DNA from: Candidatus Binataceae bacterium
GTDB lineage: Bacteria; Desulfobacterota; Binatia; Binatales; Binataceae
Reading direction: 5' to 3'
Assembly (NCBI GenBank): GCA_036495685.1
Contig: DASXMJ010000236.1
Coordinates: forward strand, 1 to 42,068
Length of the DNA: 42,068 nt
Shown: positions 1 through 8,949 of the stretch, piece by piece
How positions within the stretch are numbered: position 1 is the stretch's first letter
Layout: every line of letters begins with the position of its first letter
Notes under the pieces: model-generated
Told to the model about the DNA's origin: nothing
What the model saw: the letters and a program-made list of their open reading frames with translations, nothing else
Database searches by the model: none
Position numbers and translations under genes: made by a program

Positions 1-429
1 GCGCGGTCGGATGTTTTCCTCGGCCAGCCGGGCATGACGCGCGACGGTCGCCTCGTACAGCCCGATTTCGATCACCGAAACATACGAGGTCGTGGGTTCG
101 AGATAGTCGCTCAGGTGCAGCCCACCGACCGCTATCTGTGCCGCATTCAGCTCATCGAAGCTGCGACGGAAGTGAATGACGAGCAGGTCGCCCTTGTGTC
201 CCAACTCCGCGAAGAACGCGCTTTCGCCGTCCTCGCGCGACGCCATCGCGGTGAAGGTTTTGACCGCGTCGTCAACCATTTGGCGGCGCTGCGATTCTGG
301 CATCGCACGCCAGGGCCGGCGGCGCAGGCGGAACATCTGGTGCAGGATGCCAAAGCCCTCAAGCGTGAGCGGTGCCCCGGGAACCTCCGCAAGTGTCTTT
401 GGCCCGGACGGGGAGTCGGCGGCCTTCAT
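1..429 (-). CDS. Chlorite dismutase / HemQ-family protein, C-terminus cut by window edge
   Basis: Reading the minus strand from an ATG at 429 gives 143 open codons running off the left edge, so the C-terminal part is missing. The segments LTLEGFGILHQMFR, GDLLVIHFRRS, LNAAQIAV, DYLEPTTSYVSVIE and GLYEA match the N-terminal half of the chlorite dismutase/HemQ superfamily. Members are haem-dependent chlorite dismutases or coproheme decarboxylases, the latter catalysing the last step of coproporphyrin-dependent haem synthesis. The haem-ligand histidine and the distal residue that separate these activities lie beyond the edge, so I do not assign one. HemQ is the commoner role. The next genes on this strand make another tetrapyrrole, cobalamin, but 279 nt separate them and an operon is not shown. 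I am confident of the family and unsure of the activity. Confidence 0.8.
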   Translation of the reverse strand, partial: MKAADSPSGPKTLAEVPGAPLTLEGFGILHQMFRLRRRPWRAMPESQRRQMVDDAVKTFTAMASREDGESAFFAELGHKGDLLVIHFRRSFDELNAAQIAVGGLHLSDYLEPTTSYVSVIEIGLYEATVARHARLAEENIRPR

Positions 430-708
430 AGCGTCACCGATTTTAGCAGGGTGCGAAACAGCCTGCCTATCAACCTGTGATGGCCGGTTGCCCTAAATTC
501 CGAGCGAAGTCGAGTGGTTGCAGCGGAGCTGGCGCGGATGGCTCGCCGGTCGACCACGACCGGACTCGCGACCGTTCCGAGCGTCTTGGCTCCGCAGATG
601 CGGGCGCGTCGGTGTTTGCAGCGTTCTCTCAAAGGCAGGTTTCACGCTCTTTCGGGACGAGGGGTGGGTGCACTAGACACGAGATCTCCAGGCCGGCACG
701 CGCGACGC

Positions 709-2238
709 TCAAGCGATCCCTGAGATTCTCTTTACCGCGGCGATGTCCAGCGATGTGCGGACGACCGCCGCGAGGCGACCATATTCCGCATCTCGCGAGG
801 CAACCAAGGGACTTTCAGGTTCGGCCAACCCTTTACGTTTTCGCAGCGAAGACATTAGCGCGGCACGCACCCCGTCGTTCTCAAAGATTCCATGCAGCAT
901 CGTTCCGACGCTGGCTTGGTTTGGACTAATCGCGCCGTCGGGTGCGTCGCACGGCTCGCCGTTGCGAGAGATGATTCGAAAGGGCGATGCCGCGCCCTTC
1001 GCCGCGATCGTGCGTCCCATGTGGATTTCATAGCCACTAAGTTCCTCGGCGCCGGACCGTGCACCAATGAACGAGGCACTATAGACCGTCGCGCGGACCT
1101 GGGTGGTACGCTTGGCCCGCTCGAAGCGGGTCGTCAGGGGCAACAGGCCGAGACCAGCGGTTGCGCGCTGTTCGGATTCCACGCCCTCGGGGTCTTCGAT
1201 CCTTTCACCGAGCATTTGGCATCCGCCGCAGATGCCGAGCGTCAGGCAACCCACCTCGGCTCTCTCCGTGATAGGGCGGTCAAGTCCGAGGCGACGCAGC
1301 CAGGCGAGGTCACGCATCGTGCTTTTGGAGCCAGGAATGATGACCAGATCGGCGCGCCGAATTGCCTGCTCGCCGTCTACGTAGCTCAGCACGACGCCCG
1401 GTTCGTGTTCCAGCGCGGAGAAATCGTCATAGTTAGAAATGCCCGGCAGACGGACGATCACAATTTGCAGCTCGCCTGCGCCTTGCGACGGTGCAGAGCG
1501 TCGACCCTCCAACGCGACCGAGTCTTCCTCGGCTATGCGCAGACGTTCGACGAATGGAACGACACCGAGAACCGGCAGGCGGTAGCGAGATTCGAGGTAG
1601 TCGAGCCCTGGCTTCAGGAGCGCCGCGTCGCCGCGAAATTTGTTGATCACGAGCCCGGCAATTCGCGCGCGCTCTCCGGGCGGCAGCAGTTCCAGCGTAC
1701 CTGCCAGATGCGCGAACACACCGCCGCGCTCGATGTCGCCGATGAGCAGCACGGGTGCCTCGGCGGCCTCTGCCACATGCATATTCACGAGGTCCTGCGA
1801 GCGCAGGTTTATTTCAGCGGGGCTGCCCGCGCCCTCGATCACGACCACGTCGAAGGCAGCGCGCAGTTTCGCGATACAATCGTCAACCGTGCGGATCAAC
1901 GCGGCCCTCATCTTCTGATACTCGCCCCAGGTCATGCTTCCCGCGGACCGGCCGAGGATCACCACCTGGGATCGCATCCCACCCTCGGGCTTGAGCAAAA
2001 TTGGATTCATCTCGACGGTGGGCGCAATGCACGCGGCCTCCGCCTGGACCGCCTGTGCGCGGCCAATTTCGCCACCAGTGCTGGTTACCGCGGCGTTGAG
2101 GGCCATGTTTTGAGCCTTGAACGGTGCGACCCGATAGCCGTCTTCATGAAGGATCCGACACAGTGCGACGGTGAGCAAAGACTTGCCCACCGACGAGGCC
2201 GTGCCCTGCAGCATCAGGGTTTTCGCGAGGTGAGGCAC
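709..2238 (-). CDS. cobQ: Cobyric acid synthase (glutamine-hydrolysing)
   Basis: CobQ/CbiP amidates four side chains of adenosylcobyrinic a,c-diamide (b, d, e and g), using glutamine and ATP, to give cobyric acid in the cytoplasm. The N-terminal dethiobiotin-synthetase-like ATPase domain has the P-loop GTASSVGKS, then KAQNMALN and VIEGAGSPAEINL. The C-terminal class I glutamine amidotransferase domain has the nucleophile in LGICGGCQMLGE and the histidine in GTMLHGIFEND. I choose the GTG at 2238 because it gives the short leader before the first beta strand (KTLMLQGT) and a 509-residue protein, the usual size. It overlaps the 3' end of cobB by 25 nt. An ATG at 2214, overlapping the cobB TGA by one base, would be coupled but would cut off that strand. 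A longer in-frame opening from 2346 only reads through cobB in another frame. The product is clear; the start is likely. Confidence 0.95.
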   Translation of the reverse strand: MPHLAKTLMLQGTASSVGKSLLTVALCRILHEDGYRVAPFKAQNMALNAAVTSTGGEIGRAQAVQAEAACIAPTVEMNPILLKPEGGMRSQVVILGRSAGSMTWGEYQKMRAALIRTVDDCIAKLRAAFDVVVIEGAGSPAEINLRSQDLVNMHVAEAAEAPVLLIGDIERGGVFAHLAGTLELLPPGERARIAGLVINKFRGDAALLKPGLDYLESRYRLPVLGVVPFVERLRIAEEDSVALEGRRSAPSQGAGELQIVIVRLPGISNYDDFSALEHEPGVVLSYVDGEQAIRRADLVIIPGSKSTMRDLAWLRRLGLDRPITERAEVGCLTLGICGGCQMLGERIEDPEGVESEQRATAGLGLLPLTTRFERAKRTTQVRATVYSASFIGARSGAEELSGYEIHMGRTIAAKGAASPFRIISRNGEPCDAPDGAISPNQASVGTMLHGIFENDGVRAALMSSLRKRKGLAEPESPLVASRDAEYGRLAAVVRTSLDIAAVKRISGIA

Positions 2239-3596
2239 GAACTTATGAAGCCTTCCGGGACGGCCGGGTTGGATGCCCAATGGGCGTGAACGTACGAACC
2301 CAGCACGTTCCCACGCGCGAACCCTTCCTGAAATGGTGCGCCCCATTTGGGCGCGACCCTGTACGCCGAAACGGCGTGCAGCTGGCCGCCGCTCCCCTCA
2401 AGGGTTGAGTAGCGGAATTGATGGCCCCGGAAATTTAGGCCCGCCGGGCCGAGTATGGTGGGAGTGCAGGTTTCGACTTCGACATACCCCAGAGCCTGCA
2501 GACGTTCGGCCATCGCGGCGACTCCGGGAAGCAGCGCGAGCATTGGCCAGCGCGTCCCATCGAGCGTGCGAATTCCTTCACTCAAGTACATGAGCCCACC
2601 ACATTCCGCATAAATGGGATGGCCGTCTCCTGCGAATCGGCGAATGCCTTGCAGCATGCTCGAATTTGATGATAGCTCACGCGCCATAACCTCCGGGTAC
2701 CCGCCGCCGATGTAGAGTCCATCGGCCTCGGGCAGGGCCCGGTCGCGCGTCGGTGCGAAACGAATCAGTTCGGCGCCGAGGTCTTCGAGGCGACGCAGGT
2801 TGTCCTCATAGTAGAAATGGAACGCGTCGTCGTAGGCGATTGCGATCCGACATAGCGCAGCGGCGTGGACGGCGTTTTGAGGGAACGGGACTTCGAGCGG
2901 CGGCGAGCTCCGAGCGAGCTCGATGATCGCATCCAGGTTGAGCCACTCCTGTGCGGCACGCGTCCACTCACCGATCATCCGATCCGAGAAGGCCTCGCGA
3001 GTTGCGTAGATCAGCCCAAGATGGCGTTCGGGAAACGCCAACGCCGGGTTTGATGGAAAACCGCCCAGCACCCGCGCGGCGGGGCGCGACTGCGTCAGCA
3101 AATCCAGGTGTCCCTTACTGCCAACGCGGTTGCAGATAAGGCCCCCCAGACTCAGTTCCGGATCGAACTGCGCGAACCCGCGCGCGATCGCCGAGATGGT
3201 GCGGGCAACCCCTGATGCGTCGTGAACCAAAACCACCGGCGCGGAAAGCCACTTGGCGATCTCAGCGGTGGAACCCTCATCGCGATCCGGCGCGGCGCCA
3301 TCGAAGAGTCCCATCATTCCCTCGATCACCGCTAGGTCGGCGCCTGCGGCCGCACGCGCGAAAGTCGCCAGCACCGCATCCCGGCCCATCATCCACCCGT
3401 CGAGGTTTTGCGAGGGCTTGCCCAGCACGCGGGCGTGATAAGTGGGGTCGAGGTAGTCGGGACCGCATTTGAAGGCAGCAACCCGCAGACCTCTGGCCCG
3501 CAAGGCGCCCAGCAGAGCAACCGTAGTGGTGGTTTTACCTGCGCCGCTTCCGGTGGCCGCGATTACGATCCTGGGAATATTGAGAGCCGAACTCAT
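2214..3596 (-). CDS. cobB: Cobyrinate a,c-diamide synthase
   Basis: CobB/CbiA amidates the a and c carboxylates of cobyrinic acid (hydrogenobyrinic acid in the aerobic route) with glutamine and ATP. The 460-residue protein starts with a ParA-like nucleotide-binding domain (P-loop TGSGAGKTTT, residues 15-24, then VIEGMMGLFDG) and ends with a type 3 glutamine amidotransferase domain (YAECGGLMYL, catalytic Cys near residue 332, and GSYVHAHW). Length and domain order fit CbiA-type enzymes. It lies directly upstream of cobQ with a 25-nt overlap, so the two sequential amidations are probably translationally coupled. I see no B12-box sequence in the 98 nt between this gene and the glutamate dehydrogenase gene upstream, so I do not claim a cobalamin riboswitch. 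Whether the organism uses the aerobic or anaerobic route cannot be told from these two genes. Confidence 0.95.
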   Translation of the reverse strand: MSSALNIPRIVIAATGSGAGKTTTTVALLGALRARGLRVAAFKCGPDYLDPTYHARVLGKPSQNLDGWMMGRDAVLATFARAAAGADLAVIEGMMGLFDGAAPDRDEGSTAEIAKWLSAPVVLVHDASGVARTISAIARGFAQFDPELSLGGLICNRVGSKGHLDLLTQSRPAARVLGGFPSNPALAFPERHLGLIYATREAFSDRMIGEWTRAAQEWLNLDAIIELARSSPPLEVPFPQNAVHAAALCRIAIAYDDAFHFYYEDNLRRLEDLGAELIRFAPTRDRALPEADGLYIGGGYPEVMARELSSNSSMLQGIRRFAGDGHPIYAECGGLMYLSEGIRTLDGTRWPMLALLPGVAAMAERLQALGYVEVETCTPTILGPAGLNFRGHQFRYSTLEGSGGQLHAVSAYRVAPKWGAPFQEGFARGNVLGSYVHAHWASNPAVPEGFISSCLTSRKP

Positions 3597-3694
3597 TGCG
3601 CGGTTCGTTGCGATACGGTGATTGCGTTTTTCAGGTTCCCGCCGGGTCCAATTACCCTAGCCCGCACGTCCGGGGAGGGAAGAGATTTTCCCAA

Positions 3695-6600
3695 TCACTT
3701 TTTTGCGGCCAGCCGTGAGATGGCGCGGATTGCGACGTGGACCGCGGGCATCGGGACGGCTGACATGGTCGAAAGCTCGTCGAGTAGCCGGGCGGTTTCC
3801 GCGAACTCCGAGGCGCGCTTGGTGCGCAGTTTCTCGATCGCGGCGGGAAACTCGTCACGTTCGTCAAGCAACGCGTTGCACAGCGAGACGCGCGCGGTGC
3901 GAAGCTCGTCGGCGAGTTCCTGCGCCGCACGCCGTTCCCAGCGATCCTCATCGCTGACATTCGTAATCGCAGATTCCAGGCGTGAAAAATCGAGGTTCGC
4001 CGTGAGCCCAAAGTAGGCGGCCGCCGCGCGGGCCGGCGAGACCTTGCGTGCCAAGCTCAGCCCCAGGGTGTTGAGCAAATGATCGGCGAATGCCAGCCGC
4101 GCCAGCCGGTGGGCTGCTTCCCCGTCCGCGAGGGCGCGACGCAGCTCACGATAAACGGTCTCAAATCGCTCCCGCTCGCCGGCGGTGAGGAACTGCTCGA
4201 ACTGGACGGCAAGATCCTGAAACGCACCCCTAAAGCTCTCAACTGATGCACCTATTGGGAGTTCACCATCTACGTTCTGGATAGCCCATCCAGCCGCGCC
4301 ACCAGCCGCCCGCTCAAGCGCAAAGAATCCTTCGAGCTCGGACTCGCCGCTGCTCGTAAAGGGAGCCCCTGCCGTGAAGCTCTCGGCCATATCGCGAACG
4401 CACAGGATGTCGGCAGCGACAAGCCAGGCGCGTAGCGCTTGCCAGGCCTCGACTCCGTGATCACGCATCATTCCGAACACGAAGGTGGAGCCCATCAGGT
4501 CAACCAGCTCATTGACCATCCGGGTCGCGATCAGCTCCTTGCGCAAACGGTGACTGTCCATCGAATCCCGGAAGCGTTCCGCGATCGATTCTGGAAAATA
4601 CGGCGTTAGAAAGCGCTTCGTCAGATAGGGATCGTCCAATAGCGGCGTACCCTCGAGCCGCTGGACCAAATCAATTTTCGTATAGGCAGTAACCACGGCG
4701 AGCTCCGGACGAGTGAGACCGGGGTAGCGGGTACGGCGTTCGCGAAGCGCTTCCTTGGACGGTAGTGCACTTTCGTAACGGTGGAGCGGGCCTTGAGCCT
4801 GCACCGTTTGCATCAGATCGACGAACGCACTGAGATGAGTGCGGCTTCGGACCTGCTCCAGCGAGAGCATCAGCGCCTGGTCGCGGTTGTCTCGCAAGAC
4901 GCTGGCGGCCACCTCTTCGGTCAGGGTAGCCAGAAGGGCGTTACGATCCTTGAAACTGACCTTGCCCGCCGAGGTATCGTGCTGAAGCAGGACCTTGAGG
5001 TTTACTTCATGGTCAGAGGTATCGACGCCGGCCGAGTTGTCGATTGCATCAGTATTGATGCGCCCGCCGCCGAGTGCGTACTCAATTCTGGCTCGCTGGG
5101 TAAAGCCGAGATTTCCGCCTTCGACCACCACCCGTACGCGCAGCTCGGCGGCCGTGACGCGGCACTGATCATTGGCGTGGTCGCCGACCTGTTCGTCCGT
5201 TTCATCATCCGCACGCACGTAAGTGCCGATGCCGCCGTTGTACAGCATGTCGGCGGGGACCCGCAGAATGGCGCGTACCAGACTCTCGCCATCGAGCGCA
5301 TCGCTCTCGCATCCGAGCGCGGCACGCGCCTCGGAACTCAGCTCGATGCGCTTCTGGCCGCGGCGCCACACCCCGCCACCGCGACTGATAAGCGCGGGAT
5401 TGTAGTCGGACCACTGTGAGAGCGGCTTTTCGTAGAGTCGTTGGCGCTCGGCAAAGCTGGCCGCCGGGTCGGGGTCGGGGTCGATGAAGATATGGCGATG
5501 GTCAAACGCCGCGATGAGTTTCACGTTACGTGATCGAAGAAGGCCGTTGCCGAACACGTCGCCCGACATGTCGCCGATTCCGATCATGGTAAGTGGAGCG
5601 CCGCGATCGGGGTCACGGCCCATCTCGTGGAGGTGCCGGCGCGCCGACTCCCAGGCGCCGCGCGCGGTGATGCCCATCCTCTTGTGGTCGAAACCGTGTT
5701 CGCCGCCGGATGCGAACGCATCGCCCAGCCAGAAGCCGCGTGCAAGGGCGATTTCATTTGCGATGTCGGAGAATGCCGCGGTGCCTTTGTCGGCTGCGAC
5801 CACCAGGTACGGTCCGTCGGTGTCCAGCACCTTGACCCGCGGCGGATGCTCCACGGTGCCGGCGGTCGCGTTGTCGGTCAAGTCGAGCATCGCACGCATC
5901 AGCGTCTTATACGCCTCGACCCCGGCTGGTCCTGCGCTGGCGGGACGTTTGACGACGAAGCCACCCTTGGAACCGGTCGGCACGATGATCGCGTTCTTCA
6001 CCGTCTGGGTCTTCATGAGGTCGAGAATTTCTGTGCGGTAATCGTCGACCCGGTCGCTGAAGCGGATTCCGCCGCGAGCAACCTTGCCGCCGCGCAGGTG
6101 GCACCCCTCCATCCGGGGACTGTTGACGTGGATTTCGTACAGCGGCGGAGTGTCATCCAGGTTCGCGATTTTTCCGCTCTCGAATTTGAGCGCGATGTAA
6201 GGATCGGGTTGCGGTATCTCGCAAAAGTAGTTGGTGCGAACGGTCGCTTCGACCATGCCGAGGAAGGTGCGCGCGGTGCGGTCGTCGGCGATGCTCTCGA
6301 CCGCGCCCAGCTTCTCGAGGTAGGCGGCGCGCACCGCGGCAAGATCTTGCGCCGAGGCCGCGAGGCTCGGATCGAGACGCGCCTCAAACAGTTCGAACAT
6401 CGCACGTGCGAGCTGCGGATACGTCACCAGCGCGTGCCGAAGGGTGGGCCGTGCCGGTGCCAGGCGCATTTGAAAGGCCGCAGCCAAATACGCCCGGAGT
6501 AACGCGACTTCGCGCCACCCGAGACCGGCGGTAAGTACCAGCGCGTTGAGCGGGTCATCCTCGGCCTGACCTTCGCGCACCGCGACAATCGCGTCGGCGA

Positions 6601-8440
6601 GGAAGCCGGCTCCCGGCAGATCCCGCAGCGGTTGTCCGTCCGTACCGCGCACGGAAAATTCCTCGACGTAAGCGCGGCGCGCGCCGAGCTGCGGTCGGCA
6701 CACGTGTGAGTCTTCAGACAGAACCGCGAGCCCGAAGTTCTGCAGAATCGGCATCAACTCGGACAGCGCGGGAGGGTCGCCGATTCCTGCCATCCGCAGC
6801 TGGTCGGAGTCCGCGTCGGCGGCTTCGCTCGGTGCGACTTCCGCGGCGAAGCTTCGGCCGACGCTCATCAGGTCTTCGATGCGCTCGATATCAGTCGCCG
6901 CGCGTTGCGCACTGGTTACCGCCTGGTATTCCGCCCCGAACGCCCCGGCCCATCGTGTCCAAATCTCGCGGCCTCGGTGCCCACCAAGGTTCGCCAGGAG
7001 TAGCTCACGGAGCCGATCTTCCCAGCGATGAGCCAGCTGCTTGACGTGGCTTTCGAGTTCCCTGACCCTGCTGGGTTTCGGCGGATCCGCGTCAAAACAG
7101 AAATGCAGGCGCGCCGTGTACCCTTCGCCGATGGCGAGGACGCAGTACATCAGGGTGCCGTTCAAGCCGTCCGCGAGCGCTTGCTGAATTCTGACTCGTA
7201 CGTCTGCCGCGAACCCCTCGCGCGGCATTACCACCAACGCAATGACCACTCCGCGCTGCACATCGGTGAGGGTCTTCAAACGCACCGCGGATTCGTTTTT
7301 GAGATCCAGGATGACCTGTAGCTGTTCGAGGAGTTCCGAAGTCGACGCGCGAAAGAGTTCCTCCTTGGGAAAGCTGTTGAAAGTGGCGACCAGTTCCTTG
7401 TAGTCGTGCGAACCGGGCACCGCATGCTCGGAATCTATTACCTGCCGCAGTTTGGTGCGCAGAATGGGAATATGCTGCGATTCTTCGGCATAAGCCCTCG
7501 AGGTGAAGAGGCCAATGAAAAAATCGAAGGCTTCAACCTGGTTGCCCGCCCCGGAGCGACGAATGGCGATGGTATCCATCAGGCTCCGGCGATGCACCTG
7601 TGACTCGACGCGTGATTTGCTGATCACGAGCGGGGGTCCCTCAAAGAAAAGCTTGCGCCGCGCCGCGGTCATCTCGCTTAGCGACCCGTAGTCGCGAAAC
7701 CTCGCCTGATCGTGATCACGCATGATACCGAGTTCGGTGCCGAGATCGGCAGCGAACTTCCCGGCCCCATCAGAGCCGCTCACCTTGTAGCGGCGATAGC
7801 CGAGAAACACGAACCCCCCCTGCACCAGCCAGCGTAGGAAGTCGCGCATGTCTATCAGTCCGCGTTGCGCGGCGCTTTCCTCGCAAATCTGCAGTGCGCG
7901 CGAGGTCATCACCTCGAAATCGCCGGTCGCTTTGCGCACGTCAACGAGGACGGCCCGCACCTCGGCAGCGATGTGATCCAGTGCGGTGGGCTCGGCCCCG
8001 GTCTCGAGCTCGGCGTAGACAAAGGACTCGCCCAGTTCGGTCGAGGACGCCTGTTCCAATGAAACGATCTTGCCCTGGTCGTCGCGTGCGACGCGGTACA
8101 CGGGATGCAACATCATCGCGACGTGCGCACCAAGATGCCGGAAGTATTCGAGCAGGCTGTCGATGATGAAGGGACAATCGGGCATCGTGGTTTCGACGAC
8201 GGTGAGGCCCTCGGTTGGGCCGGGGGTCACTCGCACCGCGATGGGCTCGCTGCGGGACGCAAAGAAGTCGAAAGCCGCGCGAGTCAGTTCCAGACGGCGT
8301 TGTGCCGAAATCGGCTCGAAGCGGTCGTGTGGTTCGCGAGCAAAGAGCCGGTCGGCAAAGACGGTCAGCCGGTTCTGGTCTTCGCGCGGAACACTGTGTG
8401 CGATGAGATCGGAAAAGTCAGATGATGATGCCACAATCAC
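3695..8440 (-). CDS. gdhB: NAD-specific glutamate dehydrogenase, large (about 180 kDa) type
   Basis: At 1581 residues this is the size of the large bacterial NAD-glutamate dehydrogenases (GDH180 family), which deaminate glutamate to 2-oxoglutarate and ammonia in the cytoplasm. The long N-terminal half carries ACT-like regulatory segments (for example VTPGPTEGLTVVETTMPDCP). The catalytic core around residues 780-1000 includes GGIRFSDRVDDYRTEILDL, the glycine-rich PTGSKGGFVVKR with the active-site lysine near residue 825, and DTDGPYLVVAADKGTAAFSD. A C-terminal helical region follows. The enzyme is mostly catabolic, feeding amino-acid carbon into the TCA cycle. The first in-frame start is a GTG at 8440 with no clear Shine-Dalgarno sequence. 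A TATAAT sequence sits only 2 nt in front of it, so translation may begin a few codons later or from a nearly leaderless mRNA. The gene stands alone; cobB follows after 98 nt. Confidence 0.95.
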   Translation of the reverse strand: MIVASSSDFSDLIAHSVPREDQNRLTVFADRLFAREPHDRFEPISAQRRLELTRAAFDFFASRSEPIAVRVTPGPTEGLTVVETTMPDCPFIIDSLLEYFRHLGAHVAMMLHPVYRVARDDQGKIVSLEQASSTELGESFVYAELETGAEPTALDHIAAEVRAVLVDVRKATGDFEVMTSRALQICEESAAQRGLIDMRDFLRWLVQGGFVFLGYRRYKVSGSDGAGKFAADLGTELGIMRDHDQARFRDYGSLSEMTAARRKLFFEGPPLVISKSRVESQVHRRSLMDTIAIRRSGAGNQVEAFDFFIGLFTSRAYAEESQHIPILRTKLRQVIDSEHAVPGSHDYKELVATFNSFPKEELFRASTSELLEQLQVILDLKNESAVRLKTLTDVQRGVVIALVVMPREGFAADVRVRIQQALADGLNGTLMYCVLAIGEGYTARLHFCFDADPPKPSRVRELESHVKQLAHRWEDRLRELLLANLGGHRGREIWTRWAGAFGAEYQAVTSAQRAATDIERIEDLMSVGRSFAAEVAPSEAADADSDQLRMAGIGDPPALSELMPILQNFGLAVLSEDSHVCRPQLGARRAYVEEFSVRGTDGQPLRDLPGAGFLADAIVAVREGQAEDDPLNALVLTAGLGWREVALLRAYLAAAFQMRLAPARPTLRHALVTYPQLARAMFELFEARLDPSLAASAQDLAAVRAAYLEKLGAVESIADDRTARTFLGMVEATVRTNYFCEIPQPDPYIALKFESGKIANLDDTPPLYEIHVNSPRMEGCHLRGGKVARGGIRFSDRVDDYRTEILDLMKTQTVKNAIIVPTGSKGGFVVKRPASAGPAGVEAYKTLMRAMLDLTDNATAGTVEHPPRVKVLDTDGPYLVVAADKGTAAFSDIANEIALARGFWLGDAFASGGEHGFDHKRMGITARGAWESARRHLHEMGRDPDRGAPLTMIGIGDMSGDVFGNGLLRSRNVKLIAAFDHRHIFIDPDPDPAASFAERQRLYEKPLSQWSDYNPALISRGGGVWRRGQKRIELSSEARAALGCESDALDGESLVRAILRVPADMLYNGGIGTYVRADDETDEQVGDHANDQCRVTAAELRVRVVVEGGNLGFTQRARIEYALGGGRINTDAIDNSAGVDTSDHEVNLKVLLQHDTSAGKVSFKDRNALLATLTEEVAASVLRDNRDQALMLSLEQVRSRTHLSAFVDLMQTVQAQGPLHRYESALPSKEALRERRTRYPGLTRPELAVVTAYTKIDLVQRLEGTPLLDDPYLTKRFLTPYFPESIAERFRDSMDSHRLRKELIATRMVNELVDLMGSTFVFGMMRDHGVEAWQALRAWLVAADILCVRDMAESFTAGAPFTSSGESELEGFFALERAAGGAAGWAIQNVDGELPIGASVESFRGAFQDLAVQFEQFLTAGERERFETVYRELRRALADGEAAHRLARLAFADHLLNTLGLSLARKVSPARAAAAYFGLTANLDFSRLESAITNVSDEDRWERRAAQELADELRTARVSLCNALLDERDEFPAAIEKLRTKRASEFAETARLLDELSTMSAVPMPAVHVAIRAISRLAAKK

Positions 8441-8442
8441 TA

Positions 8443-8448
8443 ATTATA
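8443..8448 (-). promoter_or_regulatory. Possible -10 box of the glutamate dehydrogenase gene
   Basis: The minus strand reads TATAAT two bases before the first start codon of the glutamate dehydrogenase gene. No good -35 hexamer lies 16-18 nt upstream. If it is used, transcription would begin at about 8436, inside the first codons, so either the start is annotated slightly too far upstream or the match is chance. Confidence 0.3.
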
Positions 8449-8949
8449 AGGCGGCATAGAGCAGGGCGGCTAGCCGATGGTAAATAGGGGCGGCAGCGGG
8501 TCCAGGGCGCGAGCAATCGACATCTTGCCCTACATCGAGCGCCTCGGGCATTTGGACGCTTGGCTGGTAAGGGCCGGCTACCCGATACTCGCGATCGCTC
8601 GCCCCGGCCCGGGTCATGGTGCCAGCTGTTCGGCTCTCGCTCGTACCACGATATGTTATGATTTTTACCAGTAGGTTTGGCTTACGAGCCCGCGCAGGCC
8701 TTCAGCGAGAGATTCACAAGTTGTTAACTGCATGAACGCTTGAGGTTCCTCCCCTTATTCGGGCAGACGATAGAGGCCGCTGCCACGGTGCTGGCGCGGA
8801 CAGGTTGCCGGGCGTCGAACTGCGGGTCTTGAGACGTCTTCGAGGTGCCGAACTCGCGCCAGTACCAGATGGGGTCGTAACTAAAGGTAGGCTGTTTCCC
8901 CCGCACCTGCCCTGGGCTAGGGCGAAGGAATTCTTTAGGTTGAACTTGC
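8449..8949. other. Intergenic region of about 500 bp, no gene recognised
   Basis: This divergent spacer separates the glutamate dehydrogenase and RNA methyltransferase genes. I find no tRNA, repeat or convincing coding region. A 65-codon plus-strand opening at 8477 looks like chance GC-rich reading. The region is locally AT-richer around 8645-8670 and 8712-8722 (ATGTTATGATTTTTACC and GTTGTTAACTG), as promoters often are, but I cannot define -35/-10 pairs with confidence. Confidence 0.5.

Noticed and set aside
892..2289. 465-codon plus-strand ORF opposite cobQ
   Set aside because: Antisense shadow of a clearly recognised gene, with Arg/His-rich composition typical of such shadows.
3597..3694. 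Cobalamin riboswitch before cobB
   Set aside because: The 98-nt spacer is short and I see no B12-box-like sequence.
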